NCBI RefSeq assembly: GCF_001640805.2
Contig: NC_066837.1
Location: 23,211,804 to 23,275,803, forward strand
From: Lates calcarifer
Taxonomy: Eukaryota; Chordata; Actinopteri; Centropomidae
Reading direction: 5' to 3'
DNA length: 64,000 nucleotides
Shown: positions 36,354-48,010 of the stretch, piece by piece
How positions within the stretch are numbered: position 1 is the stretch's first letter
How the letters are laid out: each line of letters starts with the position of its first letter
Notes under the pieces: generated by a model
Databases searched by the model: none
What the model was told of the DNA's origin: nothing
Seen by the model: the letters and a program-made list of their open reading frames with translations, nothing else
Program-made: the position numbers and the translations under genes

Positions 36354-37319
36354 TGAGTGTTGGTGGGCCTGCAGGGAAACAAACCTGGTCATTCTGGGAG
36401 AGGGAGATAAGGAGGTGTTTCACACGAGAGTATGTTGGTCTTTCAGCAGGGAGCAAAGTAGTGGCCCCTCTGTACACTGCCTCGCAACAAAATAGCCAAG
36501 AACAGCTTTTCACACATTAGTAGAGCGGGGCATGTCCACTAAGTATGTGGGAGAGCACTAAAACGGACTTACTGTTTTTTATTTTGCATTTTATGATCAC
36601 AGGCAATTGATCTGTTGATTCTCTGGTGTATTAGAGTATGTATGCATGGCGTGTGTGTGGTGTCTAATCTATGTAGTTAGTTTATTTTTTCTAACTGTGA
36701 TACCCTGACAGGAAAAAGCATCTGCCCTTTCAGCCAGATAAGGCTATTTTGAAAATCATATTAGGTTAAGTCACAATATCCTCCCAGAAGGTCTGAGAGA
36801 CACATTGTTACCTTAGTTTATGAGTGCATAAATTACAAGGAAAACATTTCCAAACAATTGGCATGTGCACACAACTCTAACACTGTATTCATGCAATGTC
36901 TGCAGACTGGGAAGAACAAGAAGACCTCCTGTTATTCCAAGTTGAGAGCATTCACACATTATTGCAAGATGGTTACCCCCTACTGCTAGCTTGTCGTCAC
37001 ATCATTTAAATAGCCAAAATGAGCTACTTTTTATGGTGGACAAGGGCAAAGCACACACAAGAGAGAAAGCGCAAACATTGAGGGGAATACACTTCAATTG
37101 GGAAATGTAACAAATACCAAAATACATACAAATAGGGAAAACAAATGCAACAGGAACTGCTACACCAAAAGTGATCTGGGATGCTAGAAAGAGTGTTAGG
37201 GCCAGTGTGGATGAACAGCAACATTACAGATTGACTTATTTCTAAACAGACGTTTGCAGGGGGAAATTTATAAATTGGCAGTGTGAGAAAAGATCACACT
37301 GGCAGAAATATTCTGCTGT

Positions 37320-38594
37320 GACACTTGAAACTTAGCTCAGGTTCCTTTTCTTGATCATCTTTGAGATGTTTCGACACCTTGATTGAAGTCCTCCTTATGG
37401 TATATTGAACTGACTGGACGTGATTTGGAAAAGTACATGCCTGCCTGTGTAAGGTCTCACAGCTGACAATGCATACCAGAGCAAAACCTAAACCATGAGG
37501 TCAAAGGAACTGCCTGAGGAGCTCAGAGACAGGATTGTGTTGAGGCACAAATCTGTTGTAGGCTACAAAAAAATATGCTGCACTGAAGATTCCCAAGAGC
37601 ACAGTGGCTTCCTTACTTCTTAGATGGAAAAAGTTTGGAACAACCAAGACCTCTTCCTACTGAGCAACTGGGGGAGAGGGGCCTTGGTAAGAGAAGGGCC
37701 TTGGTAAGGCCTTGGTCACTCTGGCTGAGCTCCAGAGAGCCTGTGTGGAGGTGGGAGAAACTTTCAGATGGACAGCCGTCATCGCAGTTCTCCACTGATC
37801 TGGGCTTTATGGCAGAGTGGCCAGATGGAAGCCTCTCCTCAGTGGAAGGCACATGAAAGCCAACCTAAATGAAACAAGATTCTCTGGTCTCATGAAACCA
37901 AGATTGAACTGTTGGCTTCAATTCTAAGCATCATCTTTGGAGGGAACCAGGCAGTGTTCACCACCTGTCCAGTACCATCCCAACGGTGAAGCATGGTGAT
38001 AGCAGTATTGTGCTGTGGGGGTGTTTTTCAGCAACAGGGACAGGGACACTGGTCAGGGTTGAGAGAAAGCAGAATGGAGTAAAGTATATCCTTATTATAA
38101 ATGTGCTCCAGAGTGCTCAGGACCTCAAATTGGGCGAAAGGTTCACCCTCCAACAGGACAATGACCCCAAACATGCAGCCAAGAGAATGTAGGAGTGGCC
38201 TGGGGACAATGCCGTGAATGTCTTTGAGTGGCCCAGCCACAGTCCTGACTTGAAACTTGAAAGAGACCTGAAAAGGACCTGAGAGGATCTGTGGTGAAGA
38301 ATGGCAGAAAATCCCCGAATCCAGGTGTGCAAAGCTTGTCATGACACACCCAAGAAGATTCAAGGCTGTAATCGCTGCCAAAGGTACTTCAACTAAGTAC
38401 TGAGTAAAGGGTCTGAACTGTTTAGCCAGTATGATATTTCAGCTTTTCCTATTGAATAAATGCAAAATTCTGCTTCTACTTTGGAATTACAGGGTATTGA
38501 ATGTAGAATAATGAGGGGAAATAGATTAATTCAAACGTACACAACAAAACATGTAAAAAGTGAAGGGGTCTGAATACATTCTGGGTGCACTGTA
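37320..38594 (+). mobile_element. Degenerate Tc1-like (Tc1/mariner) transposon, left-truncated
   Basis: The plus strand carries a broken transposase gene. The N-terminal helix-turn-helix part reads SKELPEELRDRIVLRHKS near 37501-37555, then WKKFGTT near 37625-37645. The catalytic part reads KHGDSSIVLWGCFSATGTG from 37989 and LQQDNDPKHAAKRM near 38150-38190, followed by a stop and frame breaks before FEWPSHSPDL. The right end reads GGGGTCTGAATACATTCTGG then GTGCACTGTA at 38594, a typical fish Tc1 terminal repeat end. No matching left terminal repeat is seen, so the element is truncated on that side and the left boundary is uncertain. Several stops and shifts make it inactive. It is normally about 1.6 kb. 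Confidence 0.88.
37501..38400 (+). pseudogene. Tc1-like transposase pseudogene
   Basis: These are remnants of the DDE transposase that cuts and pastes Tc1 elements at TA sites. DNA-binding and catalytic-domain pieces are in the expected order but lie in different frames. A small duplication, GGGCCTTGGTAAG repeated near 37680-37710, and in-frame stops have destroyed the reading frame. A QDNDPKH catalytic-region motif is still readable. Confidence 0.82.
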
Positions 38595-39871
38595 TATATG
38601 AGAGTGAGCACATACAGCTCTTCCTTGCTCTCTAGTCTTTCCATATAATTCTTTCTCTTTCTTCTTCTGCTTTGTAGTGATCTGCCTAGTTCTCTGATCT
38701 CAGCCAGGATCAGGTCCAACGATCTCACCCCAGAGACACAATTACCACACCGGGCTAAATGTGCCGCCCACAAGCTACAGTACCCATCAAAGGCCTTCCA
38801 TACTCTCTCTAACCCTCTTTTTCCTCTGATGCTTTTGGCCTTTCTTTCTCCATTATTAGTATATCTCATTCACACACTCTGCCCATGTGCTCTTGTTCCA
38901 TTTCTTACTTCTCTGTCACACTCTTTTTTCTCCATCATGATGCTTAAAATGCTGTGAGATAAGAACTTCCATTTTTTAAGACGCTGTAAAGACGATGAAA
39001 TGGACAGTGCTCATGACTTATTTTGAAGCACTGTATCTTGTAAGCATTAATTTCTCCCAATACCAACATGATTTTTTTAAAACTGCGCACCCACTGTGAC
39101 AGCAATTGAAATCCCATCAAGATAGACAGCCCGACAGAGAAGCAGACAGTCGGCAGTGGTGGTCCGAATCAGCTCAGAGTGTGTGAGAGGTGTTGATTTA
39201 GCTGTAGGAAGGAGGATTAAATGGCTCATTGGTGGGGCTAGGAGGGGAGAAGGTGTGAAGCGATCAGCCCTCCCTCTCTCCTGGTTTCTCTTTCTCTCCC
39301 TCCCTCCCTCCCTCTCTGTCTCTCCCTCAGCCAGGAGAAAAGGCCATTGGGGCTGAACAAACAAATCACATGGCCATCAAACACTACTCACCACTGCTGC
39401 ACTGGGACTTCATTCAGACAGCATTTTACTGGTCTCTGCAGTGTGCTCATATCCACATCCAAAGATGTACACACACACACTCAAAACACACATGCACACA
39501 AACTCACACACTGCTGAGTCTCCCCATCAACATGACAGTGGTTTTACAAGTCCCCATAGTGTGAGGTCTCTTATTCCCCAAGTAGCACTAGAACAACATC
39601 GGCAGTGCGAGCAGAGGGAAAAGGGGAAAGAGGGACAATTCAACTATTGAACTGCTGTTGCTCGGCATTGTGGGGAGAGTTGTCAATAAAGCTCATAAAA
39701 AAGGTTGTGAAAGTTGTAACTGTTTTGTAATGGGAAGTTGGTGTCAACTCCCTTTAAAGTTATGGCCCATTTAAAGAGAAGTGCACGAAAATGTGACGAG
39801 GATGCACCTTGCAGGACATTTAAGATTGATGGGGAAAACTGAAAATGGTCGTTATGTTTGGAACTGCATTT

Positions 39872-39902
<31 letters not shown>

Positions 39903-40975
39903 CACGCGCATTCATGTGTGTGTGGTTTCGGAGTGTGTGTGTGGTATGACAACCTGCCTGTAACAGAAAGGCTGGCATTTTCTTTTTAAAAATGAAACTT
40001 TCACTTTCATGTTCTCTCCCTCGCCCCTCGGTTAGCCACTAAATGTCACTCTCCCCTCTTTAAAACAAACAAAGCCAGTTGAGTCTAGCATTAGCCGCTA
40101 TTTGAAATGGCTCGGAGCCCTCAGAAGGAGCCCCTGCAATCCTTTAAAAAGTGTATCATACACAAAACACGCACCAACACCCCATTAGTTTTAAAAATCA
40201 GATGGAAAATATCAGAGAAAATCTCTGACTTGACTGGATAATCACAGCCGTTGGATATTAAAGGGCCACCGTGGTATTATGGAGGGATGTGGGAGAGGCT
40301 GAGGGAGACACAGATAGTGGTAGAGAGAGATAGAGTTGCAGAAGGAGAGAGAGACAGAGAGCAAAGGCCACAGACTTTGGTTTTGAGCAATGCTAAATAC
40401 CAGCTACCTCCAAACCACACATGACATGGAGCTATCGCCAAAGATAAGTCTTCCGTGTCATAACTGTCATAACATAATCACAAGGAGCTTAAATGAGCTC
40501 TATAGCCATTGGTTTATGAAAACATATCTCAGTAACTACTGTGTTTCATCAGCTGTTTTCAAATTCTCAGGAGGTCTCTCAGCTCAACACATTAATATTA
40601 AAAAAGCTGTAATTTTACTTAAGCTTGTGCGATTTTTCTTTTGGGTTCCCATCCAAGCCGAGGTTTGTAATTTGTCTTGAGTTCGATGAAATCTCCTCTT
40701 GTTCCACAAGAGGTTGTTATGGGACTGTTGTGATCTCTCCTGGTCAGTGTCCTGCAGATGCTGTTTGAGAATACTGGCAAGGACAAGATCCACGAAACTG
40801 AATGTTCAGCTGCTGAACCTTCTGGTCCTAGCTAAGTGGACATTAGCAACAAATAAACATAATACAGGCTGAGGGAAACAGTGACTTGGAAGTGATTTAG
40901 GTTTTTAACTGATATAGTGTCCACTATTGAATTTATTGATCTCCTCAATTAAGATATTTGCTGCTTAAAAATAGA
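38595..40975. other. Downstream intergenic region, block 4
   Basis: No gene is recognised. It has a TCCC-type pyrimidine repeat near 39295-39330, short CA runs near 39470-39520, a GT array at 39876-39902 and unique-looking AT-core sequence at 40020-40280. Confidence 0.6.
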
Positions 40976-40980
40976 ATGCA

Positions 40981-41170
40981 TTAAAGGGCACTCTACTGAT
41001 TCTACACAGAGATCTCTTCACTTGCATGTTATATGAGTTTTTCTGTGGCTCTGCAGCAGCTTTGTTGAGTTTGAGAAAATAAACTGATAAAGTCATAGTG
41101 TCATCAGGGTTATTTCAGATTCAGCATGAGATGTAAAATCCCATAATCAAACAGGAAGTTGTTACAATTA
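40981..41170 (+). repeat. Interspersed repeat (family B), copy 2, partial
   Basis: It starts TTAAAGGGCACTCTACTGAT, like copy 1, and contains GTGTCATCAGGGTTATTTCA, like the centre of copies 1 and 3. The right end is not recognisable, so the copy seems truncated or very diverged. Confidence 0.5.
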
Positions 41171-41658
41171 GTTTCCCTTGAAAATATTTCACATTCACAT
41201 ATTATTAAGGGAATATATTGTATTGTCTTGATGTGATACACAGTACTTTTATAAGCAGTTTATGGTGCAACTCCTTATTTATTTTCACCATCATTGTATT
41301 TCCTGTTAATGTAGGGTTCCCTATTTGTGCATAAAAAAAAAACTAAACAGGAGGATAGAGATTATGATTAATTACTCTCTGTGTGGCCCATGTGCAAAAT
41401 ATCAGGGGCAAAACTCATATTGTGGTGACAAGGGGATCTACCTGAATGCTACAAAAATGAATTTTGCACTGCTGTTCTCTCAGGGTTCAAGGTGTTTGTC
41501 AAATCTCTGTCTCTATCGGGACATAGTCTGACATCTGTAATGCATTTTTCTGTTCTTTTTGCATGATTAAGCAAACTTGGCATGCAGGTGCTACCCAGTG
41601 GACTGCACCAGTACAACAATATTCCCAGAACAAATTAAAGTAGCTGTCGTATGGATCA

Positions 41659-41736
41659 GTCTCTCTCTCTCCTTCTCTCTCTCTCTCTCTCAGATACACA
41701 CACACACGCACACATATATATATATACACACGCACA
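41659..41736. repeat. (CT)n followed by (CA)n/(TA)n microsatellites
   Basis: A CT run at 41659-41690 is followed closely by mixed CA and TA alternation to 41736. Confidence 0.93.
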
Positions 41737-42164
41737 GGAAAGAAAAAACACAACCAACCCAAAACAAACTAATGACACAACCGATCTCAAATCACAGGAG
41801 AATGGCAGAAATCAAACAAACAGAGATTCATGGAACAACAAATCTCTCAAACTTGAATGGATGGGTCTAGAGAGAGCCTTAGTTTCACTGAATAATGTCT
41901 GCCGTCTGCTCTGATGTTGGTACATCCGCGCCATGGGCCCACTCACGACAGTAACGGCTAAAGTGAGATGGTGCAGCAAATCCTCTAACCCAAATCCACT
42001 GCGTCCTGCTCTAAGAGTAATGATGAAGGGGCCTCATGTGACATCACTAATGCGCTAACTAGTTTCAGTCCTCAGCAGTCTCATCACTTATTCAGATGGA
42101 CCCAGAGAGAGAGAAGGAGACAGTAATAGAGAGAGGGAGAGAGAGAGAGAGGCGACAAGCACTT

Positions 42165-42270
42165 CACACTCTCAATTACGCAGTGGAGCTCATCACTTGG
42201 CAATCTGTCCCGATCGCTTTAATTGGCTTATAATATTGCCTCTGATCTTGTCGCCCAATTAACAGGCCTG
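42165..42270. promoter_or_regulatory. Candidate regulatory block with three ATTA-type sites
   Basis: CTCAATTACGCAG, GCTTTAATTGGCTTATAATA and GCCCAATTAACAGG fall within about 100 bases of unique sequence that follows a GA-rich repeat. This clustering of homeodomain cores resembles conserved developmental enhancers. No conservation data. Confidence 0.25.
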
Positions 42271-43108
42271 TCTGGCAGTAGGACTGGGAAGCCGGCGAGC
42301 ATGCGACGCTTCCCGATCTGTGCCATATGGAACAGAGGCACTGATTGGCCACTGATAAGGCACCACTGTGCCCCTCTCACACCAAGCCGCTCTATGACAA
42401 GGGTGGGTGTATGTCCCTGCATGTGTGTATCCCTGTGATGGGCCAAATTATGGCAGTAATTTTATGTGGCTGAGGATGATTCAGTTTTGCAGTATTGAGA
42501 TGAGAGGACTTGCCAGAAACATTATGAGTAAGTTGATCTGAAGGGACTGCTTATGATTATCAACTTTGTACAGTCTGTCACACATTATGTGACACTCACT
42601 CAGCCTGATGGTCCCAGAGATACACACAATAAAATATGAGCAAATTTTAAACAATACAGTTTCTTCAGCTTGTGCCAATCTGACTAAAAGGATTTCTTAA
42701 AATGTATTTACAAGATCTAATGCCTGCTGACTATTCCATTTTCATCCAAACTTTGAAGCATGGGATAGAAGTCTCTTGCTCTGCCTTACGGTCAGTTTAT
42801 AATGCACTGAATTAACGCCACAGGTACAGCTTAGCCACGTACCCTGCGCCGTGGCCTGTGCACCTCCCTAGAAATGTCACTACACGCCACTGCAACACAG
42901 ACTGCAATAACTACGGTCTGCTCAGTCGGCTTGTGCTGGCTCGAAAAATCACCCTCCTTGTCTGCGTCACTCACTTCAGTAGTCATACACACCATCTCCT
43001 CTGACATCTTTTCTCTTTACTGTCTCAATATAATATCAGAAGTACATGAAGAGGCTCAGCACAGTGGTGTTTTGGCAGGGCAACTGCAGTGCAGAGTGAC
43101 ACAGACAC

Positions 43109-43160
43109 ACTAACACACATGTATAAATGCTGTTGTGAGCATTTATACATGTGTGTTAGT
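43109..43160. repeat. Perfect 23-bp inverted repeat with 6-nt loop
   Basis: The arm at 43109-43131 (ACTAACACACATGTATAAAT then GCT) is followed by GTTGTG and then by its exact reverse complement at 43138-43160. There are no mismatches. It can form a 23-bp hairpin or cruciform. The stem is shorter than a usual pre-microRNA and there is no surrounding terminal repeat that would mark it as an element end. Confidence 0.95.
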
Positions 43161-43380
43161 AATACATTTTGAGTAGATGTTGCTCTGTAACCCAGCAGTC
43201 TGCAGTTATGCAGCCCTCTCTGTGGTAGCTGGTCTTTCCAGGGTGAGATGTCTCAGATGGAGAAGGACAGAGGAATCCAGACACCTCTGTCATTAGGTAT
43301 GGTGATGGCTCAGGGCCCTCAAATGGGAAAGCAGATCTCTTTAAACTCTGACCCACTTCAGGCTCAAAACCCAATGGAGG

Positions 43381-43381
43381 C

Positions 43382-43416
<35 letters not shown>
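43381..43416. repeat. (CAGA)n microsatellite
   Basis: Nine tandem CAGA units. Confidence 0.95.
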
Positions 43417-44844
43417 GATGCAGAAGGACAGAGGTTGAGAGGATGGGAAAACAAGAGATTAGGATTCACAGAAATGTTGGCATTACATAAGCACACAAAA
43501 AGCACAGTTTACACAGCCAACCAGCAAGTTAGCCAGAACCACACACACATCAAAGAAATAGTATGCCTTCACTCAGCTCTCACTTTGTTTCCGGTCAGTA
43601 TTAAATGCCCTGCAGTGATCTAACTATCCTGTGGCTAAAACCATCTCTTATTCAGAAACATACAGCAGCAGCAGCAGGTTATAATATCTCACATCCCATA
43701 ATCTCTTTCCATTTCATCCCTATTCCCCTTCCCCTTGGACTTGGTGACATAATTTTCTGCAAAGATTGTACAAGTCAAATCACTGCAATGCCTTTGATTT
43801 CACAGTCCAAGGTGTTTAACTTTCAACTGCTCTGCCAGCTGACCAGAGCATGAGCTACAGAGGCCTGGGCCCAGGCCAGTTTGCCAGTGCCAGGCGAGTA
43901 TCCCTGGACTCTGAGCGCTTGGCAGGGAACCCACTGAGCAGTGCATGGCATGAAACTGAGTCCTGTCTCGCAAAGCTCCACCTGAGATGAGGAGACGGGG
44001 GAGAAAGGGCAGGGGAGAGGAGGTGGCAGAAGAGGAAAGAGGAGGCTGAGAGAGAAACAGTGTGGCAATAGTGGAGAGGAAAGGAAGGAAATCAGAACAG
44101 GGAAAGGAGAGAAAGAGAGAAAGGGAAAAGATGGGAGCATGAATGAGCCTGTCTGGCCTTGTCTTTGTGTCCATGGCTTTTTTTGGGCTCTTTTCAAGTG
44201 ACTGCAGGGCTCTCCCAGCGCTGCTATTTCCCCATTAACAGGGCCCCACATCTGTTTCTCTCATTCCAGCCGGGCTTTAAGGTCCCTGAAGGTGCAGTTA
44301 AATTAGAGCCAGCACAGGTTTATAAATGTAAAATCCTCCAATAATCTGGAGCTGACATGACCCCTAATCTTCTTGCTCTAGTCAGCAGTGCGGACGCTGC
44401 TAACTAAGGCTTTGGCAGCACCAACATGTGTTTTGGCCACCAGACTTTTAAGAGGAAGGTGCAGACATGAAGGATTTTATGGGGGAGCAAGGTCTTATTT
44501 GTGTGTCTTAAGCATGGTTGAGACATGTAGGTGGGTTAAGTCGGGTGTGGTGTTTTATTGCTGTTTTGATAAATAAAATCCTAAATATGTTATCATTCCA
44601 GGGAAACAATATGTATCCAGGATATCTCACTACACTTAGATGACACATTTTTTGTGCAGAAATTAGTGTATCTTCTCAAAATAATTTTCCTCGCTGTTTT
44701 TATTTACGATGTATGAACGGATTACAAAATCTTTCAAGATCATGTCTAAATCCTATGGGGATAGAAACAGCGTATAAAGGACGGAGAGAAGAAAAGGCAG
44801 AAAACCCACGTCTCTCAGCTCCAGAGGAGGGGGTTTCACTAAAC

Positions 44845-44925
44845 TAGCCTGTCTAATGCAATTAATCTAATTGGAGCCGGCATAAAGTGACAAATTACTA
44901 CCTTTCACACTTGGGACTAAGAGGG
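44845..44925. promoter_or_regulatory. Candidate regulatory block
   Basis: ATGCAATTAATCTAATTGGA and GTGACAAATTACTACC lie close together in unique sequence. Their homeodomain-type cores suggest an enhancer fragment. Inferred from composition only. Confidence 0.22.
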
Positions 44926-45875
44926 AACCTCTAGAGATGGATGGAGGAACGAATACCTAGGTAGTTAATGTTATATCTTTTAATTCCATCTTAAACCCTA
45001 TTGTAAATGGTAGGAAAAAACAGTCCATTAGATAAAAATCATTTGCTATTATGCTTTGTTCAGCATGTGTTCAAGCATGTGTTCAACTTGATGAATATTT
45101 ATTCCCATGGTTCAGAGTCTGTCTATGGTTATAGGCAAAAAAAACAAAAGAGGCAGTCAGTCTTTCTAACATCTAAATTGTTCTATATAACATTCATATA
45201 TATATTGACAACAAATGATTGATATCTGTGTATGGTAATACATTCTTGGGAGAGGTTATTCATTAAGCATTAGTCACTTTTTGATTTGCATTCACTGACT
45301 GATCATCAACTGAAATTCATATACCTCACTGAGCCTCCCAGTCACAGTATCAGTATCACCAGCTCTGCCCTATTTGCTTGGATCTGCATGCATTTACACT
45401 TGACATTTGAGTTTTTGATTTAATCTTGGAACATATGCACATGAACTCTGCATATTTCAGTGAAATTGTGTTAATGCGTGCCCTTTTCTATAACCTTGAT
45501 TACTTGCTGTGGTATCAGAAAACCTTTTTGCGGACATTGATTTCTGCCTGGGGCCATACTACTGAACCTGGAGCAGCGTATCTCAGCGGATATAATGAAC
45601 TTAAAGAAAGCTAGCTATTACCGAAACCTCTGACATTTTGACATTATCAAATGCCTTGGTTAAAACGCACATATGGAACAAAAATTCAGTGTGATATACA
45701 TATGATTTGCATGCCATTTCCATAAGTGATGGGAAGTTGCACATCATCTCTTGTGCTATGCAGGTGCTGATCTCGATTATTACATAAAAGTTTTAATAGG
45801 CTTTTATAGCTGCTTATGTCAAGTGCTGTTGAAGTATTTATGTAAAGTGGAAACCATCCACTTTCAGGAGTGTTC

Positions 45876-45894
45876 TTTTTTTTTTTTTTTTTTT
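45876..45894. repeat. T19 homopolymer
   Basis: A run of 19 T. No retroposon body was recognised next to it. Confidence 0.9.
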
Positions 45895-47454
45895 GAAACA
45901 TTTGTTGTGGTCCGTGAAATTCCACATTTGTGCAACTCCACTTACCCACGATAACCATGAACTCTGACCTCAATAATTGTTCTAAATTGTGACCTGTGAA
46001 CCTTTGAGCTTGTGAAAAAACAGAGAAGGAGGCATCCAGAGGTGGAATGCTCTCTGCCGTTTCACTCCCAGGGCAGGTACTAACGTGCTCTGAGTGAGAA
46101 CCTCAATGACCCAAAAATGCATCTTATGCTCAGAGTGCTGGTCCACCTAAATCCCCTCCTCTTCATTTCCCCCTTCATAGGCCTTGGTTTTCCTTTCTCA
46201 CTTACTATAGTATTTCTCTTTACTGCTCTCTTCATCCTTCTCTTCTTTTAAGTCTCTTAAAGTCCCCCCCTCTGTCACCTTCACTCCAACCTCCCCCCCT
46301 TTCTCTCTCTGTCTGGAGAGGAAACGGTGGCCATTAAACGTGTCTGCTGGGGTCTGGGGGTCTGGAGAACAACCGTCACATTGTGTGACCCCGCCTTGGA
46401 CCCCAGACGGACTAATGAATAAGAGTAACCCCCCCAACACACACACCCCTCCACCACCACCACCTCTTTCTCCATCCTCAACCACCACCACCCCCCCTCC
46501 CCGTTCATGCCAGACCCCTGGTAGGTAATTCCCCCACTTCTTTCACAGGGTCCCAGACATCTCCCGCGGCCTTTGACTGAGAGCTTATCTTTTCAGAGGG
46601 AAATGTGTGTCATTTGGGGTTTAAGGAAAAAGCAAAACAAAAACATTGTCACTACCGTACAGTTCGACCCCTCCTCCTGATCCCCCCGGTCCTTCACTTC
46701 TTTCCCTTCTCTTCCAAAACTTGCAGGGTCTGGACGCAGGCTTAAGGAAATAGTGTGAGACATCTACAGTGTCTCCAATTATCTTGAGGAATATGTAAAT
46801 AAGTGAAGAGACAGTGGTGGGATTATATGTAACTGGCAACGGCTCATGACATGAGGTGGACAAAAGGCTTGGTGGAAAACAGGATTATTCCAACACAGAG
46901 GGGCCAATATATTTGGATGGATTCAGAACCTTATTATACAATAAAACTACTGTACAAATACATTCGCAATAAAATATCCAAAATATATCTGAAACATGCA
47001 CCAAAACTCAAAGTTATCAATAAAACTATTAGATATTTTCAAGGGATAACACTCTATCATGGCATTTTACATGTTCTACATCTGATCATTTGCGCGCTGA
47101 CAAACAAAACCCACAACCATGAAAAAAGAAAATGGCCCATCTTTTTGTTCTGAGACACCCACGCTAGCAGTAGACTCTTCAATAACCACATGAATAACAC
47201 AAAGCACTGGTGCTCCTCTGAAAGGCAACCATGTATCCCTAGGAGATTTAACAATGGTGACATGTGTAAGCTCAATGCATACAAAATATCTCTCCTCTGC
47301 TCTGTCTCTTTCTCTGTTCTCCTTCTTCCTTTCTTCTTCTGTCATGTTTGTCTTACATGGTGCCTGCCCACAGCAAATCTGAGCATCATTTCACAACACT
47401 CAGCAATTCAGAGTGGTCTCATTATTAGTATTTCTTCAGTAGCTTTGTAGCTAA

Positions 47455-47790
47455 AGTACTTGCACTTACGGCTAATGTATTCTGTGCACACCAAGACTGA
47501 CTGCTGCTATCAAAGGACTTGCCTGAACGGCGGTAATAACTGGAAAATTATTTCTGATAGCCTGAAACAATCTTCCAAATCATCACAGAACTTTATTAAA
47601 ATAATATCAAATCAAATTAGCCAGCGTCCCCCTGTAATGAATTAAGTAAAGGGTTATGCCAGCATTAATCCCATCATGCTCGGAGGCATGGGGGCGGTGG
47701 GAGCGTTTAATAAACCAGTCAGTCCCTTCAAGCAGCGGGGCCAGCTTCGGATCCACCATCCGCTCCGATGCCCGATCTGGAGAGAGGGAA
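47455..47790. promoter_or_regulatory. Candidate conserved non-coding block
   Basis: Unique-looking sequence has GGTAATAACTGGAAAATTAT, AATCAAATTAGCCAGC, CTGTAATGAATTAAG and GCATTAATCCC, the last an OTX-type TAATCC. It also has a GC-rich right part with CGGATCCACCATCCGCTCCG. It lies directly before a long pyrimidine tract and has no supportable ORF. Confidence 0.28.
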
Positions 47791-47799
47791 ACACATCAA

Positions 47800-48010
47800 A
47801 AGACTTCCTCTCCCCTCACTTTCTGTCTACCCTTCGTCCCCTCCCACCCTCCTCCTTCCCTCTTCCTTTATTTTCTCCATCCCGCATCTCTATCACTCTC
47901 TCCTGTCTCCCCCTTTTTCCTCTCTCTCTTTTTCATTCTCCCTCAAACTATCCCCAACCCTCCCTGTGTCTTTCTAAATAATCTGTCGCTTTTTTTCCTC
48001 CCTCTTCCAA
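47800..48010. repeat. Long pyrimidine-rich tract (plus strand)
   Basis: About 200 bases are strongly enriched in C and T on the plus strand, without a fixed repeat unit. Similar tracts lie at 19620-19850, 20770-21030, 50200-50470 and 56440-56700. Confidence 0.8.

Larger units (their letters stand above)
34939..37320. other. Downstream intergenic region, block 3
   Basis: No gene is recognised. It contains a CA array at 35644-35667, a perfect 15-bp purine/pyrimidine hairpin at 35733-35768, unique-looking sequence at 35800-35930 and 36060-36180, and a TG array at 36319-36350. In 36500-37250 I see only AT-rich unique DNA. Confidence 0.6.

Noticed and set aside
43109..43160. Perfect hairpin as a microRNA precursor
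   Set aside because: The stem is only 23 bp with a 6-base loop and has no lower stem, too short for a normal pre-microRNA.
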